Positions 24,510 through 33,843 of a DNA stretch of 64,000 nt are shown here, one piece after another. Origin of the DNA: DATKUK01 sp035530655 (GTDB taxonomy: Bacteria; Planctomycetota; Phycisphaerae; UBA1845; DATKUK01); contig DATKUK010000086.1 of the NCBI GenBank assembly GCA_035530655.1, forward strand, positions 18,013 to 82,012. The letters run 5' to 3'. Position 1 is the stretch's first letter. Each line of letters starts with the position of its first letter. The translations under genes were made by a program, and so were the position numbers. The notes under the pieces are model-generated. The model was not told where the DNA came from. It made no database searches and worked only from the letters and a program-made list of their open reading frames with translations.

Positions 24510-26561
24510 TTACGCGGAGCGGGCGGCTGAGTCGTCGGCAGACGGCTTCGCTTTGGGGGGCGCTTCGGTGCTGGACGCCTGGTCGGGCGGTTGGTATTCG
24601 GGCACGAGCTGTTTGAGCCGCTGTCGTATCCTGTCGAGGTCGTCTTCGTCGGCCATGGCGAGCAGATCTTCCATGCCGTGGCAGACGGCCTCCATGCTTT
24701 CGGGGCGGTTCTGCCAGATGCCTATTTTGGGATGCGTGGTTCGGCCGACGCCCTCGCCCTCGATGCTGAGTTCTTCGAAGAGCTTTTCGCCTGGGCGCAG
24801 TCCGGTAAAGGTGATCTCGATTTGCTCGCCGGGGGTGAAGCCGCTGAGAGTGATCAGCTCTTTGGCGAGGTCGACGATTTTGACGGGCTCGCCCATATCG
24901 AGGACGAAGATTTCGCCGCCTCGTCCCATGGCGCCGGCCTGCATGACGAGTTGGCAGGCTTCGGGGATGGTCATGAAGTAGCGTGTAACGTCGGGGTGGG
25001 TGACGGTGAGGGGTCCGCCGGCGGCAATCTGTTCCTGAAAGATGGGGACGACGCTTCCGCTGCTGCCGAGGACGTTGCCGAATCGCACTGTGACGAACTG
25101 GGTCTGGCAATGGCTGCTGAGCTGCTGGATGTACATTTCGGCGACTCGTTTCGTGCAGCCCATGATACCGGTGGGGCGGACGGCCTTGTCTGTGGAGATG
25201 AACACGAACTTTCCGGCGCTGCTGGCGGCTACCGCGTCGGCGACGGTTCGGGTCCCCAGGATGTTGTTTTTGATAGCCTCGCCAGGATTGCGTTCCATCA
25301 TGGGCACGTGTTTATGGGCGGCAGCATGGAATACAACCTCGGGGCGGTGTTCGCCGAAGATGCGACTGATCCGGGCGGCGTCACAGATGTCGGCGACGCA
25401 GGCGATGAGCCTCAGGTTGGGGGTGCGGCGCGACAGCTCCCGTTCGATTTCGAACAAGTTGTTTTCCGCCTGTTCGACAAGGACGAGTTCAGTTGGTTGG
25501 TAGCGGATGATCTGGCGGCAGAGTTCGGAGCCGATGGATCCGCCGGCCCCGGTTACCAGGACGCGCTTGGCTTTCAGGAAATCGGCGATAGCGTTCTCAT
25601 CGAGGGTGACTTCCTCGCGTCCGAGCAGGTCGGTGATGTTGACCTCGGGCAGATCGTGGACGCGGACGCGGCCAGCGATCAATTCCTTGACGTCGGGCAC
25701 GATGCGAAAGCGGGCATTGGTGCCTTCGCACAGTTCGACGACGCGTCGGAGTTCGCGTCGGGTGGTGGCGGGCAAGGCGATGAGGATCTCGTCGACTTCT
25801 TGTTTGCGGCAGATCTCTCGCACCTGTTGGGTGCTTCCGAGGACAGATATGCCGTGAATCTGGCTGCCCCAGGTGGCAGGATCGTCGTCGAGCAGGCCGA
25901 CGACGCGATAGCGTTCCTCGGGCATGCGCTCGATTTCGCGGACGACGGCCTCAGCCGTATCGCCCGTGCCGATGATCAGCAGGTTGGACGGCCCGCCGGG
26001 AGGCACGGGGCGCACGGTTTCGTGGTACAGGCGTACGCCCACGCGTGCAAAGGCGACCAGGGCAATGGTGGCGCCCCAGTCGAGGATGAAAGTCAGTTGT
26101 GGGAAGTTTGGCAGGAGTCGTTGCTGGCGCGAGGCCCACAGGTACTCACCGGCAAAGACGAGGCAGAGCAGGATGAACGAACTGATAAGAGTGGCCGACA
26201 CCATCGTGAGCAGATCGTAGAGGCTCGTGTACCGCCACCATCCCCGGTAGAGTCCCATGCGCCAGAAGACGATCAGCTTGATCGCGACGGTCGGGACCAT
26301 GACCGGCAGGAACAGGTGCATCGGCGCGCGGTGGAAATGGAAGTTCCACGCGACGCCGAAGGCTAGGAAGTATGCCAGCGAGAACAGCAGCAGATGCACC
26401 AGCGCCGACCAGAGGCCGCGCCATCCACCCGATCTGGACAAGTGTGTTGCAGGGGCCATAGCGTCTGCCGAGAACTCGCGAAGGAGACCTGTACATAATC
26501 GGACGTTGCGCGCTACGGCTTGAGCGGGCGCGGGCCGAGGCCAAGTCTCGTTGGCGGTCAT
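24510..26561 (-). CDS. membrane-bound nucleotide-sugar 4,6-dehydratase (WbpM/PglF/CapD family)
   Basis: A 683-residue protein of the large inner-membrane dehydratase class that makes UDP-4-keto-6-deoxy sugars for surface polysaccharide. About four transmembrane helices lie at residues 40-160. A first Rossmann fold (LLIIGTGDTAEAVV) is followed by the catalytic SDR domain with VLVTGAGGSIGSELCRQ, VFHAAAHKHVPMME and VFISTDKAVRPTGIMGCTKRVAE, where Met replaces the usual Tyr of YxxxK as is normal in this family. GLRPGEKLFEEL is also typical. ATG 26561 is preferred over 26588. The tail is low-complexity. It presumably feeds the exopolysaccharide genes at 55-64 kb. Confidence 0.9.
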   Translation of the reverse strand: MTANETWPRPAPAQAVARNVRLCTGLLREFSADAMAPATHLSRSGGWRGLWSALVHLLLFSLAYFLAFGVAWNFHFHRAPMHLFLPVMVPTVAIKLIVFWRMGLYRGWWRYTSLYDLLTMVSATLISSFILLCLVFAGEYLWASRQQRLLPNFPQLTFILDWGATIALVAFARVGVRLYHETVRPVPPGGPSNLLIIGTGDTAEAVVREIERMPEERYRVVGLLDDDPATWGSQIHGISVLGSTQQVREICRKQEVDEILIALPATTRRELRRVVELCEGTNARFRIVPDVKELIAGRVRVHDLPEVNITDLLGREEVTLDENAIADFLKAKRVLVTGAGGSIGSELCRQIIRYQPTELVLVEQAENNLFEIERELSRRTPNLRLIACVADICDAARISRIFGEHRPEVVFHAAAHKHVPMMERNPGEAIKNNILGTRTVADAVAASSAGKFVFISTDKAVRPTGIMGCTKRVAEMYIQQLSSHCQTQFVTVRFGNVLGSSGSVVPIFQEQIAAGGPLTVTHPDVTRYFMTIPEACQLVMQAGAMGRGGEIFVLDMGEPVKIVDLAKELITLSGFTPGEQIEITFTGLRPGEKLFEELSIEGEGVGRTTHPKIGIWQNRPESMEAVCHGMEDLLAMADEDDLDRIRQRLKQLVPEYQPPDQASSTEAPPKAKPSADDSAARSA

Positions 26562-26754
26562 GGTACCGCGCGGTGAGTGGAAAACCAATGCTGGGAGTGA
26601 TCGAATGGGGGTTGCGATGGGCGATGGTAGCCTCTAGCGTACGCTCATACGAATCACCGGCGATTGCCGGCGTGGGGATGGTTTCCCCGGGCTGGAGGAC
26701 GCGGGACTCAAGAAGCTGGTGTGTTGGTCATTTGTGAGATGACAGGAGAGGCTG

Positions 26755-27684
26755 TTGGAGCCGCTTTTGCTATCTGTCGTATCAGTTGCTGCTGACTGGC
26801 CCTTGCTGCTGTCCGCAGTTGGGCTGGGTTTGTGCGTGGGCACGATAACGGGTCTGTTCGGTGCGGGTGGGGGTTTCATCATTGTGCCGTCGCTTAACGC
26901 CTTGCTGGGTGTACCCATGACGACGGCCGTCGGCACGGGCGCGGCGCACGTGCTGGGCGGGTCAAGCATTGCCTTGTGGCGGCAGTTGGATCGGCGGTTT
27001 CTGGGGATTCGCGTGGCCGGCGCCATGGCCGTGGGCATTCCACCGGGTACCCGTCTTGGCCTGGCGGTGGTCGAGCGGCTGAAGCACGTGGGCACTATTG
27101 GTGTGTTCTCGCGGGAGGTGGTTGCGGCGGACTTCGTTCTGCAAGCTGTTTTTGCGGGCTTCCTGGCGATGCTGGCATTCTGGATGGTTCTCGACAATTT
27201 TTGGCTTCGTCGCGGGCAAGGCGATGATGAACAGAACCACCGAGGGATACTGGCGTGGGTGCGCATACCACCGATGTGTTCAGCGCGCACGATCCCCGGT
27301 GGGCCGATCAGCATACCGTTGTTGTTCCTCTTCGGGGTTTTCGAGGGGTTCGTGGCCGGCCTGCTGGGCATCGGCGGCAGCGTAATCATGATGCCGGCGC
27401 TGTTCTACCTGATCGGACAGACGACCAAGTATGCCACGCAGACATGCCTGATGCTGGCCTTTGTCTCGGGACTTAGCGCGACGATCCAGCACGGCATCGT
27501 GGGGAACATCGACTACACGCTGGCTGCGGCGCTGATCTTCGGCGCGTTTTCGGGTACCAAGCTCGGGACGGTCATTCGCAGCCGGATCACGGGCAGGTCG
27601 ATCCGGCAATACTTCGGGTTCGTCGTGGGCGGCGCGGTGCTGCTGCCGCTATGCAAGCTTCTGACGATGTTGGTTGGCGGTTAA
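26755..27684 (+). CDS. TauE/SafE-family membrane transporter
   Basis: A 309-residue membrane protein. GTITGLFGAGGGFIIVPSLNALLGVPMTTAVGT near the N-terminus and FEGFVAGLLGIGGSVIMMPALFYLIG in the second half are the two repeated G-x-G-G-G-x-x-x-P motifs of the TauE/SafE family, which exports sulfite or other small anions. About eight hydrophobic helices are present. The start is TTG 26755 with AGGAGAGG just upstream. It is divergent from the dehydratase gene and convergent with an SLC13 anion transporter, so a link to sulfur-anion transport is possible but unproven. Confidence 0.85.
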   Translation: MEPLLLSVVSVAADWPLLLSAVGLGLCVGTITGLFGAGGGFIIVPSLNALLGVPMTTAVGTGAAHVLGGSSIALWRQLDRRFLGIRVAGAMAVGIPPGTRLGLAVVERLKHVGTIGVFSREVVAADFVLQAVFAGFLAMLAFWMVLDNFWLRRGQGDDEQNHRGILAWVRIPPMCSARTIPGGPISIPLLFLFGVFEGFVAGLLGIGGSVIMMPALFYLIGQTTKYATQTCLMLAFVSGLSATIQHGIVGNIDYTLAAALIFGAFSGTKLGTVIRSRITGRSIRQYFGFVVGGAVLLPLCKLLTMLVGG

Positions 27685-27718
27685 GGATAGGGGGCTGTGC
27701 CATGGACGATTACGGGCG

Positions 27719-29302
27719 CTATAGAGCAGACCACGAAATCCAGCGCCAGTAGCCCCAGATGGCCCATAGCCACAGCAGCGCCATGGCCAGAAGTGTGATC
27801 GGTACACCGTAGATGACAAAGTCGCGAAGGCGAAGCAGCTTTTTGCCGGTTCTTGGATCGACGGCTCCGACGTAAGCTATCGCGTTGTTGGGTGTGCCCA
27901 CGATCGTGGCATTGGCAAAAGATGAGGCGAAGGCACAGGCCAAGCCCACCTTCCAGAGGTGGACGCCGCCGATCTGGCCCATGGACAGCGCGATCGGTCC
28001 TACGGCGGCCACGGTGGCGCCGTCGCTCATGAAGTTGGTGAGCGTGCCGGTGAAGGCGCTGATGGCGACCAGCAGCGCCTCACCATATTGCATGGATTCG
28101 GGCAAGGCGTGGATGATCGTTCGTGCCAGCCACAGAGAGGCTCCCGTGACTTTGAGACCGACGCCCATGGCGCATGCGGCTGCATAGAGTCCCACGACGT
28201 CGAAACGCACCTTGTTCTGGATGTGTCGCCAGCGGATGATGCGGAACACCAGCATGAGGACGACGCCGAAGATAGCGGGGCCGCCGAGGCCGAACCGGTG
28301 GCTGGCGGTAATCCAGAGAGCGACTACCGAAAACAGGATCATCGCCATCACAATTTCGGGTCTGGACATCCGGCCGTTAAGAGCTGTTTCGCTGCGAAGG
28401 GATTCGCGGAAATCGACTTTAGGAGCCTTGATCTTTCTGGCGAGCGCGACGTACATGACGGTGCCGACGGTCAGAGACAGGACAAGGACATAGGGGACGG
28501 CGATGAGCACCCATTGGAGGAAGGAGATGGGTGCGCCAAACTCCTTCAGATAGCCGACCATGATGGCGTTTCGTCCGCCCGCAGCCGGTGACCCCGGCCC
28601 GCCTTGGTTGAGGGCGAAGCACGTGCCCAGGATCAGGACGACAGCCAGGTATCTGTCGGTCTCGATCTTGTAGCGTTCGCAGATCAGGACGTACATTCTC
28701 ACGAGGACCGGGACAAGGATTGCGGCGAGGGCATGTTCCGAGAAGAAACTGGCGGCAAGGGCAAGGAAGGGGATGAACAGGAAGCAGAAGCCGGCCAGGC
28801 TTCGGACTCGCCCGAGCAGCAACATGCCGATGCGGCGATCGAGTCCGGTGACGCTTACGCCTACGGCGATGGCAAGGACGCCGGCGATGAAGAACACGGC
28901 ATCCTTCATGTACGCTTTGGCTATATCGTCGAGCGGCAGGACGGCGAAAAGGTAGAGGGCGCTGCCCACCAACAGGTCCGTCGCGCCGAGAGGGATGGCC
29001 TCGGTTCCCCAGAGGAAGGCGGCGGTGAACAGCACCGCGATCATAATCTTGGCCTTGTAGCCGATTTCAGAGGGGGCGTGCTCGGTCTTGAGTATCCCGT
29101 TAACGCTTTCGGTGATGGTGTGCGTGTCGGGCTGGAGGCGATAGCCTAGAGGATGCGTCTCCGATACCAGATTGACCAGGCTTCGTGGCACGGGGAGAGC
29201 CGCCACGACGAGGAAAAAGGTGATCGCGAGGCCGAACAGGCCGTAGTTGATGCCGCCGTACGGGCGAAACAGAGCCCGCAGATTCCCAAAGACACTTGAC
29301 AT
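27719..29302 (-). CDS. SLC13/DASS-family anion:sodium symporter
   Basis: A 527-residue membrane permease. About twelve hydrophobic segments, TEAIPLGATDLLVG early on, LNQGGPGSPAAGGRNAIMVGYL in the middle and ANATIVGTPNNAIAYVGAV near the end match the divalent anion:Na+ symporter family, which carries sulfate or dicarboxylates. The usual SNT motif is replaced by PAAGGRN in the first half, so substrate cannot be predicted. It follows the MocA-like gene on the same strand with a 128-bp gap and converges on the TauE gene with 34 bp between. Confidence 0.82.
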   Translation of the reverse strand: MSSVFGNLRALFRPYGGINYGLFGLAITFFLVVAALPVPRSLVNLVSETHPLGYRLQPDTHTITESVNGILKTEHAPSEIGYKAKIMIAVLFTAAFLWGTEAIPLGATDLLVGSALYLFAVLPLDDIAKAYMKDAVFFIAGVLAIAVGVSVTGLDRRIGMLLLGRVRSLAGFCFLFIPFLALAASFFSEHALAAILVPVLVRMYVLICERYKIETDRYLAVVLILGTCFALNQGGPGSPAAGGRNAIMVGYLKEFGAPISFLQWVLIAVPYVLVLSLTVGTVMYVALARKIKAPKVDFRESLRSETALNGRMSRPEIVMAMILFSVVALWITASHRFGLGGPAIFGVVLMLVFRIIRWRHIQNKVRFDVVGLYAAACAMGVGLKVTGASLWLARTIIHALPESMQYGEALLVAISAFTGTLTNFMSDGATVAAVGPIALSMGQIGGVHLWKVGLACAFASSFANATIVGTPNNAIAYVGAVDPRTGKKLLRLRDFVIYGVPITLLAMALLWLWAIWGYWRWISWSAL

Positions 29303-29430
29303 CCAGATGCTCCAACTTCTCCGGCCGCATCGTACGCCTCCGCTGCGCGATCATGAGGGCAAGCTGCCTTCGGGTGCAGGACCGCATGACCCGGACGGGC
29401 CACCCGGTCGGACGGCGCCAGGCCCCTTAG

Positions 29431-30687
29431 TTACTTCAGGAGCTGCTGGACGTCAACCGGCTGGCCGGTGGCGATGGCCTGATTGGCCGCTGCTCCGATC
29501 AGGACCGCCTGGATGGCCTGATCCAGCGACGCCATTCGAGCGGTGGGTGGCGCATCCCAATCGCGGGCAAAGAACTCGTGCCGCAGCAGTGGATCGGACC
29601 CGCCGTGGCTTCCTTCGGCGCGTTTCAGTTCGACGTCTTCGATGCCCTTGCCTGGCTGGAAGACGCGGAGCCGTTCGCCCACGAGTTCTTCCATGCCGTG
29701 AACGGTAACATCACCGGCGGCCCACCGCGTGTCCTTGGTGGCGGACAGTTCGAGCCGGCCGGCAGTGCCCTCGATGATAATGCGCTCCCCTTCGTAACTG
29801 GCAAAGGCCTGTAACGTGTAGGTCACGTGGATTCCGTTCTGGTAGTTGTAGATGACCGATGCCCGATCCTCGATGTCGATCTGATCGTCCCACAAGCACG
29901 CGTCGCGCAGGTAGCCGTCGTCGGCCTCGGCCTCGAGGTACAACTTTCGGGAGCGCTCGTTGGCGAACATGTCAACGTGAAGGTCACATTTGTCGGCATG
30001 AGGGCATCCGCGGCAGCGCGTGTGCCGGAACGCGTTATTTTTTCCGTAGAAGGCGAGGTCGCCTACGGCTACAAGCTTGTCGGGCAGGGACTCAACAAAC
30101 CAGTTGAGCAGGTCGAAATGGTGGCTGGCCTTGTGGATAAGCAGGCCGCCGGAGTTGGCCTTGCGCCGGTGCCAACGTCGGAAGTAGTCGGCGCCGTGTC
30201 GGCGATCGAGCATTTCGTGGTATTCCATGGTGAGGATGCGTCCGAGCCGGCCTGACGCGAGGATTTGCTTGATGGCGGTGCTGGCCGCTCCGTAACGTGC
30301 GTTGTGGGTGACCAGGCCCTGGGCGTCGCTCTTGGCCGCGGCGGCGGCGATGCGGCGACACTGCTCGACGGTGGTACACAAGGGTTTTTCGCAGATCACT
30401 CGCTTACCGGCTTGAAGGGCCTCGATGAGAAACTGACAATGCGCGCTGTCCTGTGTGGCGATGATGACGCCGTCGGGGTCGAGGTCTTTGAGTATGGTCC
30501 GATAGTCGGTGTATGCGGGCAGATCGGTGCCCAGCATCTCGTTGGCGGCGCGCATGCGGCTGGCGTTCCGGTCGAAGAGACCGACCAGTTGGGCCTTGCC
30601 GCCGAACTCGTCATCGACGAGCGGCTTGGCGAACATGTTTACCCCGCGTCCGCCTGTTCCTGCCAATACATAACGCTTAACGGCCAT
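29431..30687 (-). CDS. Gfo/Idh/MocA-family oxidoreductase
   Basis: A 418-residue NAD(P)-dependent sugar or cyclitol dehydrogenase-like protein. The N-terminal Rossmann fold starts YVLAGTGGRGVNMFAK; VIIATQDSAHCQFLIEALQAGKRVICEKPLCTTVEQC holds the conserved EKP lysine. LTMEYHEMLDRRHGADYFRRWHR and SGGLLIHKASHHFDLLNWF contain the GG..H..D/H catalytic-site histidine region. An unusual cysteine cluster (HTRCRGCPHADKCDL) occurs mid-protein and may bind metal. ATG 30687 has AAGGAAG upstream; a longer frame reaches 30717. It lies downstream of mlaD with a 62-bp gap. Confidence 0.88.
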   Translation of the reverse strand: MAVKRYVLAGTGGRGVNMFAKPLVDDEFGGKAQLVGLFDRNASRMRAANEMLGTDLPAYTDYRTILKDLDPDGVIIATQDSAHCQFLIEALQAGKRVICEKPLCTTVEQCRRIAAAAAKSDAQGLVTHNARYGAASTAIKQILASGRLGRILTMEYHEMLDRRHGADYFRRWHRRKANSGGLLIHKASHHFDLLNWFVESLPDKLVAVGDLAFYGKNNAFRHTRCRGCPHADKCDLHVDMFANERSRKLYLEAEADDGYLRDACLWDDQIDIEDRASVIYNYQNGIHVTYTLQAFASYEGERIIIEGTAGRLELSATKDTRWAAGDVTVHGMEELVGERLRVFQPGKGIEDVELKRAEGSHGGSDPLLRHEFFARDWDAPPTARMASLDQAIQAVLIGAAANQAIATGQPVDVQQLLK

Positions 30688-30749
30688 GGGCTTGGTCTTC
30701 CTTTCAGGCAATGACATTGTGACAACGGCTCAATACAGGCGGGTCGGGC

Positions 30750-31859
30750 CTATCGCAGGCCGACGCCTTGGATGGCAACGCCCTTTTCCCTCCACTCTCG
30801 CACCAGGTTTTGCAGGTCGGCGATGGCTTCGTTGAGGCGCTGGGTCGTCAGCACCAGGGACTCATACAGCCGGGGGTCGTTAACGAACCGGCCGGCCGTG
30901 CCTTCGCCTTGGGCCAGGCCCCGGGCGGCTTCGTCGAGGTGGTCGAGAACGCGTGAGAGTTTGTCAGCGTTGTCAACGATTTTGCGTCCAATTACGTCCA
31001 ACTGCTGGTCGGTCCGCGTGGCGGTGCCGGACAGGGTGGACGTGATGTTCCGCACGTCGTCCGCGACGACCTCGGCCTTGGTAGCGAACGCCTGAAGGTC
31101 GTGGACGGCGGAGCGTGCGTCCTCGGTGACGGTTCGCAGATTGCTGATGGCTGCGCGAAGGTTGCTCTTGACCTCAGGATCGCCGAGCACCTCATTGAAA
31201 TGCTTGAGCGACTCGTTCAGTCGGTGCACGGCGGTGTAAAGGTTGGGGATCACCTGGCCGCTCTGATCGCTGTCGACGTGTTCGACGGGTCTCTTGACGA
31301 AGAGTTCGTGCAGATCGTCGGCTACGGGCGTGAGTGCTTCGGCCAGATCGCCGATCTGTCGCGCCGAGCGTTGTAGGGTCGCGACGACGTCGCGAGGGAT
31401 CAACTGGTCGAACGCGCTGACCAACTTGCCCTCGAGCACGGCCGATCCGTCGCGAGGAACGAACTGCCCGGCGGCTGCTCGTCGCACATCCAGTACAACC
31501 ACGGGACGGCCGAAGCCCAGAGGGGCTTCGTGGACGCGTGCGACGGCGTCCTGCGGAATCGCATAGGGGTCCTGGATATCTAACGTCACGTCCACGCCCA
31601 GGGCCGGATCGTCGGCATCCCGACGCTGGATGCCGCCCACGCGGCCCACGCGGATGCTGCTCATCTCCACGTCGGTGCCGATGGTGAGGCCCCGCAGTTG
31701 CCCGAAGTAGACGTGCACGTGATAGGTACGGGTACCGACCAGCCAGTCGGGCATCTCGCCAAACAACACGATGAGGACCGCCACTCCGGCCAGGGCGACG
31801 ATCATGAACAGTCCGACGAGCAGATTGCGTCGTCGTTCAGAGGTATGTTCGCTAGCCAT
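30750..31859 (-). CDS. mlaD: MlaD-like MCE-domain substrate-binding protein
   Basis: A 369-residue protein with one N-terminal membrane anchor (NLLVGLFMIVALAGVAVLIVLFG) followed by an MCE domain (VYFGQLRGLTIGTDVEMSSIRVGRVGGI...FGRPVVVLDV), the periplasmic lipid-binding subunit of Mla-type ABC transporters. The C-terminal two thirds is a long predicted coiled coil (many alternating polar and hydrophobic heptads, for example LRAAISNLRTVTEDARSAVHDLQAF), longer than in E. coli MlaD and more like Mce-family tails. It overlaps mlaF by eight bases and is third in the operon. Confidence 0.85.
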   Translation of the reverse strand: MASEHTSERRRNLLVGLFMIVALAGVAVLIVLFGEMPDWLVGTRTYHVHVYFGQLRGLTIGTDVEMSSIRVGRVGGIQRRDADDPALGVDVTLDIQDPYAIPQDAVARVHEAPLGFGRPVVVLDVRRAAAGQFVPRDGSAVLEGKLVSAFDQLIPRDVVATLQRSARQIGDLAEALTPVADDLHELFVKRPVEHVDSDQSGQVIPNLYTAVHRLNESLKHFNEVLGDPEVKSNLRAAISNLRTVTEDARSAVHDLQAFATKAEVVADDVRNITSTLSGTATRTDQQLDVIGRKIVDNADKLSRVLDHLDEAARGLAQGEGTAGRFVNDPRLYESLVLTTQRLNEAIADLQNLVREWREKGVAIQGVGLR

Positions 31860-32631
31860 TGGCTATCACCTTCCCTTGTGCCTGTCCGGACGCGGAAACG
31901 AACTGTCGCACGCGCGGGTCGGTCGACGCACGGATCTGCTGCGGCGAACCGTCGATGATAAACCGGCCCGCGTACAGCATGAGAACGCGATCCGCCACAA
32001 CATATGCGGAATAGATGTCATGTGTCACGACGACACCCGTCACGCCGCGCTCACGCCTGAATTTGACGATCAGTTCGTTGATCCCCTGGGCACGAATGGG
32101 GTCCAGGCCGGTGGTCGGCTCGTCGTAGAGGATGACCTCGGGGTCCAGGGCGATCGCCCGGGCGAGGGCGACCCGCTTGCGCTGCCCGCCGGACAGTTCG
32201 GCGGGCTTGCGGTCTTCCAGGCCCTCCAGGCCGACCAGTGCGAGTTTTTCGGCCACGAGCTGCCGGATACGCGGTGGGGCGTAATCGGTGTGCTCCAAGA
32301 GGGGAAAGGCGATGTTCTGGCCGACGGTCATCGAGTCGAACAGGGCTCCCATCTGGAACAGAAAGCCGAAGCGCCTGCGGACCTCGACCAGTTCGCGCTC
32401 GCCCAAGGTGTCGATTCGTTGGCGGTGGAAGAAGACCTCTCCCTCGTCCGGTCTCAGCAGCCCGATCGTATGCCGTAACAGAACGCTCTTGCCGATGCCC
32501 GATTCACCGATAATCACGGTCGTCTGGCCCGCATGAAGCTTCAGATCGATCGCATCGAGCACGTGCAGGGCGCCGAATCGCTTGCTGAGGCCACGCAACT
32601 CGATGACTGGTTCGCCGTTCGTCTGATCCAT
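31852..32631 (-). CDS. mlaF: MlaF-like ABC transporter ATPase
   Basis: A 259-residue ATPase of an Mla-type lipid transporter. Walker A is GESGIGKSVLLR, the Q-loop region is FGFLFQMGALFDSMTV, the signature is ELSGGQRKRVALARAIA, Walker B is VILYDEPTTGLDP, and VVVTHDIYSAYVVADRV has the switch histidine. FQMGALFDS is characteristic of the MlaF subgroup. The start at ATG 32631 lies seven bases after the mlaE stop; the longer frame to 32766 reads into mlaE and is rejected. Confidence 0.92.
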   Translation of the reverse strand: MDQTNGEPVIELRGLSKRFGALHVLDAIDLKLHAGQTTVIIGESGIGKSVLLRHTIGLLRPDEGEVFFHRQRIDTLGERELVEVRRRFGFLFQMGALFDSMTVGQNIAFPLLEHTDYAPPRIRQLVAEKLALVGLEGLEDRKPAELSGGQRKRVALARAIALDPEVILYDEPTTGLDPIRAQGINELIVKFRRERGVTGVVVTHDIYSAYVVADRVLMLYAGRFIIDGSPQQIRASTDPRVRQFVSASGQAQGKVIANG

Positions 32632-32638
32632 GGTGCGT

Positions 32639-33457
32639 CTACAGTACGGGCTTGAAGCCCCACATGAAGTTGTAGAAGGCCTGCATGAAGAATCCGATGA
32701 AGAAATCCAACACCAGGATGGCGATAAAGCTGTTGACGAAGCTTTCGGTGCACGCGCGGCCCACACCTTCGGCGCCGTGGCGACAATGGAACCCCTTGTA
32801 GCAGCTTATTACCGCAATGGCTCCCCCGAAAAAGAGGCTCTTGATGAAGCCCACGAGCAGGTCCCATCGCTCGAGAGCGGATGCGGTGAACTGCCAGTAG
32901 GGCTCGGACGGGACACCGAAGATTTTGACGGTAATGAACCACCCGCCCAAAGCGCCCATGACGTCGCAGTAGATGGTCAGGAACGGCGTGAGCAACAGGC
33001 AGGCGAGGAAGCGCGGCACGACGAGGTGACGGATGGGATCGGCGCCCATGCTGCGAAGGGCCTCGATCTGTTCGGTGACGTTCATGGTGCCCAGCTCGGC
33101 GGTCAGGGCTCCGCCCACGCGCCCGGCGAGCATGACGCCGGCCAGAACCGGGCCCAACTCGCGGACGACCGAGAGGTTGATCACCACCCCCATTCGGTCC
33201 TCCAGTCCTGCCGAGAGGAACTGCTCGTAGGCCTGGACGGCGAGCACCATCCCGACGAACGTGCCGGTGATCAAGATGACCGGCACACTGCGATTGCCCA
33301 CCTCATAGGCCACCGGCGCGACCAGTTGCCAGTTGCGCCATCGGTTGATCCCGGCCACCATCCACGACGAGATCTGGCCGAAGAATCGCCAGAAGGCGCC
33401 GAATGCTGCGATAGACTGAAGGGTCCGGTCGCCGAGTTGGGCAAGCAGTCCTGTCAT
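32639..33457 (-). CDS. mlaE: MlaE-like ABC transporter permease
   Basis: A 272-residue membrane permease. VPVILITGTFVGMVLAVQAYEQF, then VVRELGPVLAGVMLAGRVGGALTAELGTMNVTEQIEALRSMGADPIRHLVVPR, the strongly conserved MlaE core, followed by three or four hydrophobic helices and FVNSFIAILVLDFFIGFF. It is the first gene of a three-gene mlaE-mlaF-mlaD operon for phospholipid movement between the membranes. MlaA, MlaB and MlaC homologues are not in this window. ATG 33457 is supported by AGGATC upstream; in-frame residues up to 33502 look unrelated. Confidence 0.92.
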   Translation of the reverse strand: MTGLLAQLGDRTLQSIAAFGAFWRFFGQISSWMVAGINRWRNWQLVAPVAYEVGNRSVPVILITGTFVGMVLAVQAYEQFLSAGLEDRMGVVINLSVVRELGPVLAGVMLAGRVGGALTAELGTMNVTEQIEALRSMGADPIRHLVVPRFLACLLLTPFLTIYCDVMGALGGWFITVKIFGVPSEPYWQFTASALERWDLLVGFIKSLFFGGAIAVISCYKGFHCRHGAEGVGRACTESFVNSFIAILVLDFFIGFFMQAFYNFMWGFKPVL

Positions 33458-33843
33458 TCCCGCTGATCCTGGATGTCTCGTGGCCGTCTGGGCGGACAGC
33501 ACTTTCTACAGCCGGGGCGTGGGCCTGTCAATTTAGGGGGCAGGGCGGAGGCGGCGACACTAACGCGAGTGACGGACCGATGCGGCTGGCGGGGCATGGG
33601 GCCGGGGCTGTGGATGTTGCAGACGGCCAGCAGCACTGGATTGGTGTCTGCACCGTAGGTGGAGGCGACCAAGAGGGTCGCCTTGACCGCCTGGGGTGAT
33701 CTCCGCACTCAATGGAATAGACGTCGGCGGCGTGGGGCTTGCCGGGCGGACGGGTCTTGTCGAGCTGTCCGTTGACGCGTGGGCGCCCGGCTCATAGCAT
33801 CGAGATGGGTGACGATCTCGTTGGCGTGGTGAGACTACCTAAG
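33458..33843. other. divergent intergenic region upstream of gcvT
   Basis: About 390 bp between mlaE and gcvT, which point away from each other. I see one perfect hairpin, GGCGACC (33664-33670) with GGTCGCC (33676-33682). I find no sequence that I can fit to a glycine riboswitch aptamer. Short ORFs here are not protein-like. Both operons should have promoters in this interval, but none is clear enough to mark. Confidence 0.5.

Noticed and set aside
24591..26366. 591-codon open frame antisense to the 4,6-dehydratase gene
   Set aside because: Composition is dominated by Asp, Gly and Ala with no recognisable motif, while the opposite strand encodes a complete known family.
33458..33843. Glycine riboswitch expected before gcvT
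   Set aside because: I could not find the conserved tandem aptamer words; only one short hairpin is visible.
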